Positions 8,249 to 14,954 of a DNA stretch of 64,000 nucleotides are shown here, one piece after another (position 1 is the first letter of the stretch; each line of letters starts with the position of its first letter). This DNA comes from Planotetraspora silvatica (GTDB taxonomy: Bacteria; Actinomycetota; Actinomycetes; Streptosporangiales; Streptosporangiaceae): the NCBI RefSeq assembly GCF_016863315.1, contig NZ_BOOQ01000024.1, positions 124,001 to 188,000 on the forward strand. Direction: 5' to 3'. Made by a program: the position numbers and the translations under genes. The notes below the pieces were generated by a model. It saw nothing but the letters and a program-made list of their open reading frames with translations, did not search any database and was not told the DNA's origin.

Positions 8249-8423
8249 GCGCGGATGGACGTGTCGCAGCATGGTGACGCAGCCGCCCGGCCTGTTGCGG
8301 ATCCATCACGGCCAGACGATCACCGTTCGTGAGAAGCCTGAGCACCCGCCCGGGGTCCGTCAGGCACCCGTTGAATCCGCCCCTCCAGACAGCCGAGGCA
8401 AGACACCGGAGTCAAGACACCAC

Positions 8424-10184
8424 ATGAAACAGCAGCAAGGATCGGCCGTTCCGGGTTCGTCGGTGCGGATCGACACGCTCGACGGCCTTCGTGAGCATCT
8501 GCAGTGGGCGATCGAGTTGGAACATGCGACGTTGCCGCCTTACTTATGTGCGTTGTATTCGCTGGACCCGGAGCGGAATCCGGAAGCCGTGGATGTGGTG
8601 GGCGGCGTCTTCGTCGAGGAGATGTTGCATCTGACGTTGGCGGCGAACCTGTTGAACGCCGTCGGGGGCCGCCCGCGGCTGGACATGCCGGGGATGTTGC
8701 CGTCGCATCCGCGGCGGCTGCCGCATGGCGATCGGTCTTTGGAGTTGTCGCTGCTTCCCTTCGGCGGGGAAGCGCTTGAGATGTTCTTGCGGATCGAGCG
8801 GCCGGCGCCGCCTGGTGCTGCGGCGGAGGGCGAGGACTACGAGACGATCGGGCAGTTCTACGACGCGATCGAACAGGGATTACGCCATCTGTGCGACCGG
8901 CTCGGGGAGCGGGAGGTCTTCAGCGGTGATCCGGTTCGCCAGGTGGACGCCGGTCACTTCCGGCACACCGCGGGGCGGTTGATCGCGGTCACGGATCTGG
9001 CGTCGGCGCTGGCGGCGTTGGAGGAGATCGTCGAGCAGGGCGAGGGTACGGCCCGCGGTGAGGTGTGGGACGGCGACCGGGACGTCTGCCATCCTGATCG
9101 GGATGAGGTGGGGCACTTCTACCGGTTCCAGGAGCTCAAGGTGGGCCGGCGGTACCGGCGTGGGGACACGCCTCAGTCCGGCCCCACCGGCGAGGCGATC
9201 TGCGTGGATCTCGACGGTATCCGTCCGATGAGACGCAACCCGAGGCTGGCCGATCATGCCGTGGGCAGTGCGATCCGTACGGCTCAGGAAGAGTTCAACC
9301 ACACTTACTGCGCCATCCTTCACCTGCTGGAACAGGCGTTCAACGGCAGCCCGAAGCTGCTCGCCGTCGCCACCGGCACCATGTTCGCGCTCAAGGCCCA
9401 AGCCCAGGCCCTGATGCGGATGCCCGATGAAGGAGGCGCGACGGCCGGCCCCACCTTCGAATACGTCGCCCCCGACCTGCGCCGGTGGAGTGTCGGAGAC
9501 TCACAGCGGATCGTCGTCCTCCGCGACGGCCCTTACATCGTCTACGGCGGTGTGCCGCTCCGGCGCAAAACCAAGATCGTCTCTACGGAGAACAACGCGC
9601 TGACCTGGAAAACCGGCCGGCCTCTGAAAACCGAGGACACCTACGCGCTGTGCCGCTGCGGCCACTCGGGCTCCAAACCGTTCTGCGACGGGACCCATGC
9701 GGTGATCGGGTTCGACGGCACGGAGACCGCGGGGGTGCGACCGTACAAGGAACTCCAGCACGTCCACGACGGGGTGGGGATCTCGGCTCAGCGGGTGGGG
9801 GAGTTGTGCATCCATGCCGCCTTCTGCATCGGACGCACCAGGCCGATCGCCGAGATGCTCGCCGACACCGGCGACAGCGACGTGCGGTCCGACGTCATGG
9901 GTCGCATCGATCACTGCCCCTCCGGCTCTTACAGCTATGCCCTCCAGCGGGGCGGCGACGTGCTCGAGCCCGATCTTCCCGAGGCCGTCTCGATCCTGGA
10001 GGAAGAGGACGGGCTGGCCAGCGCGCTGTGGGTCACCGGCGGAGTGCCGGTCCTGCGGGCGGACGGCCAGGCACTGGAGACCCGCAACAGGATGACCCTG
10101 TGCCGTTGTGGCCATTCGGGCAACAAACCGCTGTGCGACGGAACCCACCGAGAGATCGACTTCCGCGAGGAGACACCGGGCTGA
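8424..10184 (+). CDS. Ferritin-like (VioB/RebD-type) domain fused to two CDGSH iron-sulfur domains
   Basis: 586 residues. Residues about 10-350 are a ferritin-like domain of the iminophenyl-pyruvate dimer synthase type, with E/H pairs such as AIELEHATLPPYLC, EEMLHLTLAANLL and EEFNHTYCAIL. Residues 410-425 (CRCGHSGSKPFCDGTH) and 560-575 (CRCGHSGNKPLCDGTH) are two full CDGSH [2Fe-2S] sites. Between them, GELCIHAAFC and HCPSGSYSYAL resemble the divergent mono-cluster ferredoxin domain often joined to CDGSH. The likely role is redox or iron handling; no violacein-type partners are present. Codons 41 and 153 are TTA and early third positions are less GC-rich than in neighbours, hinting at bldA control or transfer. 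The ribosome site is weak (GGAG 14 bases upstream). Confidence 0.85.
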   Translation: MKQQQGSAVPGSSVRIDTLDGLREHLQWAIELEHATLPPYLCALYSLDPERNPEAVDVVGGVFVEEMLHLTLAANLLNAVGGRPRLDMPGMLPSHPRRLPHGDRSLELSLLPFGGEALEMFLRIERPAPPGAAAEGEDYETIGQFYDAIEQGLRHLCDRLGEREVFSGDPVRQVDAGHFRHTAGRLIAVTDLASALAALEEIVEQGEGTARGEVWDGDRDVCHPDRDEVGHFYRFQELKVGRRYRRGDTPQSGPTGEAICVDLDGIRPMRRNPRLADHAVGSAIRTAQEEFNHTYCAILHLLEQAFNGSPKLLAVATGTMFALKAQAQALMRMPDEGGATAGPTFEYVAPDLRRWSVGDSQRIVVLRDGPYIVYGGVPLRRKTKIVSTENNALTWKTGRPLKTEDTYALCRCGHSGSKPFCDGTHAVIGFDGTETAGVRPYKELQHVHDGVGISAQRVGELCIHAAFCIGRTRPIAEMLADTGDSDVRSDVMGRIDHCPSGSYSYALQRGGDVLEPDLPEAVSILEEEDGLASALWVTGGVPVLRADGQALETRNRMTLCRCGHSGNKPLCDGTHREIDFREETPG

Positions 10185-10190
10185 CGGCGG

Positions 10191-10217
10191 TGTCACACCA
10201 GGACGTGCTGTCCCGTC
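10191..10217 (+). promoter_or_regulatory. ECF41-type promoter of the sigma-like gene
   Basis: TGTCACA, 16 bases ending in GCTGTCC, then CGTC: an exact match to the published ECF41 promoter consensus. The predicted start near 10224 gives a 29-base leader containing AGAGG before GTG 10253. The flanks also pair (GGTGTCAC with GTGACACC, 10189-10232), so a hairpin is possible in read-through RNA. Confidence 0.7.
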
Positions 10218-10252
10218 TTAGCTGGTGACACCAAGACGACAGAGGACCTCGT

Positions 10253-11092
10253 GTGGACGATCTCGTCAGCCGGCGCTCGCGCCGGCCGATCAACGGCCTG
10301 GGAACGGGAAGGGCCTGTCTGCTTCCACCGGCACCCTCCTGGCCGCACGGCCGGCGAGGGCGGCAGGACATGACCGAGGCGGGCGCCAGGTCGCTGGCGG
10401 AGATGCTCGACGAACGCCGGCACCTGCTCGAGATCGCTCTGTGGATGTTCGGTTCGGCCGCCACGGCCGACCTGATCGTCCAAGAGACCTATCGCCGCTG
10501 GTACGCCCTCAACGATGAGGAGCGTGCCGGCATCGCGGTGCCGCGAGCCTGGCTGACACGGGTCGCCGGAGGCATCTGCCTGGAATCGCTCGCCACGCCC
10601 GCCGCCTTCCGGCCCCCCAGTGCCGCACCGAGGTCGGACTCGGCCTCGGCACCTGTCGCCGACGGCCCGGTTCTTCGCGGCGGCGCGGCACGGCACGTCT
10701 CAGGTCGGCCCACGTTCCGGAAGGCGATGCTCGACAGGCATGATCGTGTCGCGCGCCGGTTCGCGGCGGCGTGCGGCACCGGAGACGTGGCGGCGCTGAA
10801 GGCGGTCCTGGCCGCCGAGGCGCTGGTCGTGAGTGACGGCGGCGGCAAGCTGCGCACTTCAGTGCGTCCGACCTACGGCGCGGACGCCGTCGCCCGGTTC
10901 ATCGCGGCTTTGCTGGCCGGTCCGCCCGACATCCTGGTGACCATCGAGTCCGTCAACGGCCGTACTGGTCTGGCGCTGAGGAGGGCGGGCCGCGCTGTGG
11001 CAGTGGTCAGCGTGAGCGTCGCCGGGGACGAGGTCACCGCTGTGTGGATCGTGCTGAACCCCGACAAGTTGCATCGCTGGCATCGCCCATGA
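10253..11092 (+). CDS. ECF41-like sigma protein lacking region 4
   Basis: 279 residues. An N-terminal region 2-like stretch (RHLLEIALWMFGSAATADLIVQETYRRW) and an ECF41-type SnoaL C-terminus are present; the latter keeps SDGGGK near residue 200 and NPDKL near the end. Between them, where complete ECF41 proteins such as 52966-53886 carry the region 4 helix-turn-helix and the WLPEP linker motif, there is only a Pro/Ser/Ala-rich stretch of about 45 residues. Without region 4 it should not recognise a -35 element alone; it could be an anti-activator, a ligand sensor or a decaying gene. GTG 10253 fits the promoter and AGAGG site; ATG 10370 is an alternative. Confidence 0.7.
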   Translation: MDDLVSRRSRRPINGLGTGRACLLPPAPSWPHGRRGRQDMTEAGARSLAEMLDERRHLLEIALWMFGSAATADLIVQETYRRWYALNDEERAGIAVPRAWLTRVAGGICLESLATPAAFRPPSAAPRSDSASAPVADGPVLRGGAARHVSGRPTFRKAMLDRHDRVARRFAAACGTGDVAALKAVLAAEALVVSDGGGKLRTSVRPTYGADAVARFIAALLAGPPDILVTIESVNGRTGLALRRAGRAVAVVSVSVAGDEVTAVWIVLNPDKLHRWHRP

Positions 11093-11147
11093 CGCACCCG
11101 CCCGGACCACGGTCTCCTCGTCCCTTCGGCAGGGAAGGGGCCAACCG

Positions 11148-11630
11148 GTGAACGACTCGATGCTCTCTCCGGATCATGACGACGGCGGCACCGCGTTCAA
11201 CCCGATCTACATCGGTCACGTCGCCGTCAGCGGCGGCAGCTCCGCCCACGGTCGGGCCACCGGCAAGGCCCGCTCCGCCGACGGCGCCCTCGACGTGGAA
11301 CTGCGGATGCCCAGGGAACTGGGCGGCGACACCATCGGCCCGAACCCCGAGCAGCTCTTCGCCGCCGGATACGCCGCGTGCTTCCACGGCGTCCTCAGCC
11401 TGGTGGCCCGGCAGCATCTCCTCGACCCCGGCTCCATCGTCGTGGAGGCGACCGTCGCCCTCGGCCGTGACCCCGACGACGCTGGTTACCAGTTGCGAGC
11501 CGACCTCGTCGTGATCTGGCCTGGAGTCGAGCGGGAGTCGGCCACCCCGCTGCTCGCGCAGGCGAGCGCGCTGTGCCCCTACGCGAAGATGACCCGCCAG
11601 GGCATCCCCGCCACGATCAGCCTCGCCTGA
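11148..11630 (+). CDS. ohr: Organic hydroperoxide resistance protein (Ohr/OsmC family)
   Basis: 160 residues. Ohr proteins reduce organic hydroperoxides using two cysteines; both are present, Cys78 in GYAACFHG and Cys143 in ALCPYAKM. The N-terminal signature GKARSADGALDVELRMP and GPNPEQLFAAGYA is typical of Ohr rather than OsmC. GTG 11148 has AAGGGG upstream. It follows the sigma-like gene by 55 bases and probably belongs to the same stress island. The 3' end overlaps the convergent epimerase gene by 14 bases. Confidence 0.9.
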   Translation: MNDSMLSPDHDDGGTAFNPIYIGHVAVSGGSSAHGRATGKARSADGALDVELRMPRELGGDTIGPNPEQLFAAGYAACFHGVLSLVARQHLLDPGSIVVEATVALGRDPDDAGYQLRADLVVIWPGVERESATPLLAQASALCPYAKMTRQGIPATISLA

Positions 11631-12633
11631 AGAGCGCGCTGACCGGCCGGACGCCCAGTCCGGGCGCGCGGCGCGGACGCTGGCGGCCGCGGCTCCAGAC
11701 CGGCCCGTGCCAGGGGTCTGCCGCCAGCAGGAGGTTGCCGTCGAGGTCGGCGTCGTCGGCCAGGGCGGTGAGATGCGCGGCGGCGGCGATGCCGAGACCC
11801 GATTCCAGGTTGCAGCCGATCATCACGCGTAACCCGAGCTCCCTGGCCCGGCGGATCATCGCCAGCGCCGGATGGAGCCCGCCGCATTTGCCGAGCTTGA
11901 TGTTCACGCCGTCGCCGCGCTCGGCGGCGGCTTCCAGATCCTCCACGCCCCTGCACTCCTCGTCGAGGACTATCGGCAGGTCGTAGCGCGCGTGGACGGC
12001 GGGGGCCTCCGGATCGCCTGGTGCGAGCGGCTGTTCGACTTGCCGGACGCCGCACCGGCGCAGCACGGGCAGCATCTCGACGGCCTCGGCCGCGTCCCAG
12101 GCCCCGTTGACGTCGACGGTGATCACGTTGGGGACGGCCGCCCGGACCGCCGCGACCCGGTCGGCGTCCAGCCCGTCCCGGCCGCCCAGCTTGAGCTTCA
12201 CTGTGGCGGACGCGGGCAGCCGCCGCGCGCGGGCCGCCATCGCGGCCGGGGTGCCCAGCGTCACGGTACGCATCGTGCTGAGCCGTCCGCGCCGCAGCCC
12301 GAGCAGCCGATAGACGGGCCGGCCCACGCGTTTGCCGAGCAGGTCGTGGAAGGCGGCGTCCACGCCCAGGCGGGCGGCCGGCGTGATCCCGTCCATCCGG
12401 GCGTGCAGGGAGGCCAGGTCCCGTCCCAGCGGCCCGCCTTCCGCCACGGCCCGCAGCCCGTCACGGACGCCGTCGACGTTTTCTCCCAGGTATGCCGCGG
12501 GCCGGGCCTCGCCGTACCCGTGGAGGCCGTCCTCGCTGACACGGACGAACACGGTCGTGACCTCCTCGACGCTCGCCCGGGAGATGACGAACGGCTCGGC
12601 CAGCCGCAGCCGGTGAACGGTCCACGACAGCAC
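11617..12633 (-). CDS. Dipeptide epimerase, enolase superfamily
   Basis: 338 residues. The enolase-superfamily barrel carries the KxK pair in TVKLKLGG, metal ligands Asp in TVDVNGAW, Glu in QVEQPL and Asp in VLDEEC, and the second general base Lys in NIKLGKCGG, the set seen in L-Ala-D/L-Glu epimerases. These act on murein tripeptide breakdown products. GTG 12633 has GAGGAA upstream. It is divergent from the GNAT gene and convergent, with overlap, to ohr. Substrate is inferred; other dipeptides such as L-Phe- or Lys-containing ones are possible. Confidence 0.85.
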   Translation of the reverse strand: MLSWTVHRLRLAEPFVISRASVEEVTTVFVRVSEDGLHGYGEARPAAYLGENVDGVRDGLRAVAEGGPLGRDLASLHARMDGITPAARLGVDAAFHDLLGKRVGRPVYRLLGLRRGRLSTMRTVTLGTPAAMAARARRLPASATVKLKLGGRDGLDADRVAAVRAAVPNVITVDVNGAWDAAEAVEMLPVLRRCGVRQVEQPLAPGDPEAPAVHARYDLPIVLDEECRGVEDLEAAAERGDGVNIKLGKCGGLHPALAMIRRARELGLRVMIGCNLESGLGIAAAAHLTALADDADLDGNLLLAADPWHGPVWSRGRQRPRRAPGLGVRPVSALFRRG

Positions 12634-12706
12634 GGCGGTTCCTCGCGATCGTGATTGGATGTCTCGAAACAAGCCTCGTACCTCGAACGCCCTGGAGCAT
12701 GGTGTC

Positions 12707-13537
12707 ATGCCGGACACTGCCGTTCGCCCAGCCATAGATGCCGATTTTTCCGGAATCGCGCAGCTCTATTCTCAGGTGGGATTCCGGGCCGGCCTGGTGG
12801 ACGATGTCCGGTTCGTCCGTGACGTTCTTGGCGGCAGGGTGTTCGTGGCCGAGCGTGGCGGCGAGGTGGTCGGCGCCTCCGCCGGGCTCCTGTTCGGCCG
12901 GAGCGGCTGGCTCGGCGGGATCGCGGTCTCGCCGTCCGCCCAGCGCCAGGGGTTGGGCGGCGCGCTCACCGCCGAGACCATGGAGTGGCTGTCCGCCTCC
13001 GGGGCCGGGACCCAGTTGCTGCACGCCACGGCCGTCGGCCTGCCCCTCTACGCGCGCCTCGGATTCGTGACCGAGGTCGCCTGCGTCCAGTACCACTCGC
13101 CGGATCCGCTCCCGCCCGCCACGCCGTACGGCGTCCGCGACGGCCGGATGTCCGACCTGCCCGCGGTGCTCCGACTGGACCGCGAGGCGACCGGCGAGGA
13201 CCGGTCGGCTCTGCTGACTCGCTGGTGGCCCTCCGACGCCCTGGTCTGCCTCGAAGGTGGCGAGATCACCGGCTTCCGTCTCGCGGCAAGCGGCAACCAC
13301 ACCGCCGGGGCCGTCATCGGCAGCACCCCGCAGTCCGGCCGAGCCCTCCTGCAAAGCGTGTACGGCGACATCGCCAAGGGCGGGGTCGCGATCCCCGTGT
13401 CCAACGGCGACGCGGCGGCCACCCTGGCCGCGGCCGGTCTCAGGGAATCGGTGACGACGACCCGGATGTACTACGGAGAGCGTCCGATGTGGCGGCCCAC
13501 CTGGCTCTACGGCCTGTTCAACCTGTTCTGGGGATGA
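12707..13537 (+). CDS. GNAT N-acetyltransferase with two GNAT-like halves
   Basis: 276 residues. The first half is a clear GNAT domain with the acetyl-CoA motif SAQRQGLGGALTAETMEWL and the following PLYARLGFV. The second half (from GVRDGRMSDLP) looks like a second, degenerate GNAT fold. The acceptor is unknown; primary amines on small molecules or peptides are typical. ATG 12707 has GGAG nine bases upstream; ATG 12659 lacks a ribosome site. Its 3' end overlaps the convergent C39-like peptidase gene by 31 bases. Confidence 0.82.
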   Translation: MPDTAVRPAIDADFSGIAQLYSQVGFRAGLVDDVRFVRDVLGGRVFVAERGGEVVGASAGLLFGRSGWLGGIAVSPSAQRQGLGGALTAETMEWLSASGAGTQLLHATAVGLPLYARLGFVTEVACVQYHSPDPLPPATPYGVRDGRMSDLPAVLRLDREATGEDRSALLTRWWPSDALVCLEGGEITGFRLAASGNHTAGAVIGSTPQSGRALLQSVYGDIAKGGVAIPVSNGDAAATLAAAGLRESVTTTRMYYGERPMWRPTWLYGLFNLFWG

Positions 13538-14124
13538 TCCCTGGGCACGGTGATGATCCCGGTGCCCTTCCAGTTGGCCAGGAACATCTCCACCGAGACC
13601 TCCATTCGCTCGCCGTCCCGCTCGGCCGGGTCGTGGTACCGAAGCCCTCCCTCGGCGTTCCCGATCAGCACGATCTGGTGCCCCGACCCGCGATGGTCGC
13701 CGAAGGGCCGGTAGACCGACGTGATCACCGGGACGCCCTGGGCGAGCAGTCCGGTCACTGTGGCGAGCCCCTCCGCGAGCATCTGGTCGCGAACCCATTC
13801 GAGTTCCTCGGCGGTGTCGGCGCCGGGCTGCCGCCCGGCCAGGTAGGCCTTCTCATGGCCGTCGAGAAGCCGCCAGTTGCGGCGGCACGCCATGAGCCCG
13901 TGGTCCTGCAGGACGGCGACCAGTCCGGTGTGCAGCCAATGGCGATTCTCGTCCCAGGCCCCCGCTGCCAGCGCGCGGTCGAGGACCTGGGCCAGCGTGA
14001 CCCGTGCGCCCCAGAATTCGAGCACCATCGTCAGGCAGGCGATCGCGCAGCATTTCGGCGCCCATGATCTCGTGCCGGGCTCGTCCTGCAAGCCCCATTG
14101 GGTGAAAAAAGGAACTCGCAGCAA
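13507..14124 (-). CDS. C39-like (papain-fold) cysteine peptidase
   Basis: About 205 residues. The papain-like catalytic set is visible: Cys in APKCCAIACLTMVLEFWG near residue 25, His in GSGHQIVLIGN and Asp in YHDPAERDG. C39-like proteins cleave peptides, often glycine-rich leaders or murein-type peptides; no transporter domain is attached here. There is no signal peptide, so it is probably cytoplasmic. The start is uncertain: TTG 14124 with GGA six bases upstream keeps an AT-rich promoter space before the divergent PgeF gene, whereas GTG 14238 would overlap that gene by 28 bases. Confidence 0.72.
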   Translation of the reverse strand: MLRVPFFTQWGLQDEPGTRSWAPKCCAIACLTMVLEFWGARVTLAQVLDRALAAGAWDENRHWLHTGLVAVLQDHGLMACRRNWRLLDGHEKAYLAGRQPGADTAEELEWVRDQMLAEGLATVTGLLAQGVPVITSVYRPFGDHRGSGHQIVLIGNAEGGLRYHDPAERDGERMEVSVEMFLANWKGTGIITVPRDHPQNRLNRP

Positions 14125-14210
14125 TTTTCGTCCGTCGCAATCCGGAAATAGTCGGCTATTACCAATTTGCGCTGCTTTCGCGGTCTGAATATTAGTATTG
14201 CAAGGTGCCG

Positions 14211-14927
14211 ATGACCACTCTGCTTTCCCACGGTCCACCGGCCCCCGCGATCACCGCCGGGTTCTCGACGCGGCCCGACGGCAATGTCAGCCTCGCCCTC
14301 GGGGACGACCCGGCCGCGGTCCACCGGACGCGGGCCGCGATCCTCGACGCGGCCGGACTCGGCGGCCTGCCCGTGGCGACCGTACGGCAGGTCCACGGTG
14401 CGCGCTGTGTGACCGTCGACCCCTTCTACCTGGAGCGGGAGCCGTACCAGGCGGACGGGATGGTCACGGCGTCCCCCCGGATCGTGCTCATGATCGGCGT
14501 CGCCGACTGCGTTCCCATCGTGCTGGCCGACCCGTTCGCCGGATGCGTGGGCGTGCTGCACGCGGGCTGGCGCGGCCTGCACGCCGGGATCGTCGAGGCC
14601 GGAATCAACGCGCTTGTCGCCTTGGGCGGCGATCCGGGCAGGATCCACGCCTGGCTGGGCCCCTCCATCTGCCCCGATTGCTACCCCGTGGGGCAGCACA
14701 CCAGGGCCCAGGTGACGCGACGATATCCGCAGGGAGCGGCCGTGACCCCGGCAGGCGAGGGCTCCCTCGACCTGATCGCGGCGTCGGTCGAGGCTCTGCG
14801 TAACGCCGGAGTAGATAAGCGCGACATCGTGGGGGAGTGCACCCTGGAGAACCCGGCCCGATGGTTCTCCAGGCGGCGTGACGGCCGGTCGGGCGTCCAG
14901 GCCGCGCTGGTGGCGATCTCCCGCTGA
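14211..14927 (+). CDS. pgeF: PgeF/YfiH laccase-domain protein
   Basis: 238 residues. The family metal site is complete: His in QVHGARC, Cys in VADCVPIVLAD and His in LHAGWRGLHAGI. Members were called polyphenol oxidases; the E. coli protein edits murein precursors by removing wrongly incorporated L-Ser, and others cleave purine nucleosides. In actinomycetes a copy normally sits in the division cluster near ftsZ, whereas this one sits beside a dipeptide epimerase and a C39-like peptidase, so a specialised peptide role is possible. ATG 14211 has AAGG five bases upstream; GTG 14205 is an alternative. Confidence 0.85.
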   Translation: MTTLLSHGPPAPAITAGFSTRPDGNVSLALGDDPAAVHRTRAAILDAAGLGGLPVATVRQVHGARCVTVDPFYLEREPYQADGMVTASPRIVLMIGVADCVPIVLADPFAGCVGVLHAGWRGLHAGIVEAGINALVALGGDPGRIHAWLGPSICPDCYPVGQHTRAQVTRRYPQGAAVTPAGEGSLDLIAASVEALRNAGVDKRDIVGECTLENPARWFSRRRDGRSGVQAALVAISR

Positions 14928-14954
14928 ACGCAGGACTCTCCGAGGAGCGTCTCC

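Noticed and set aside
8424-10184. Part of a violacein- or rebeccamycin-like biosynthetic cluster
   Set aside because: The ferritin-like domain is of the VioB/RebD type, but no tryptophan oxidase, prodeoxyviolacein or chromopyrrolate genes are nearby.
10189-10232. Hairpin as terminator of the CDGSH gene
   Set aside because: The pairing exists (GGTGTCAC with GTGACACC), but the same bases form an exact ECF41 promoter, a better explanation. A dual role remains possible.
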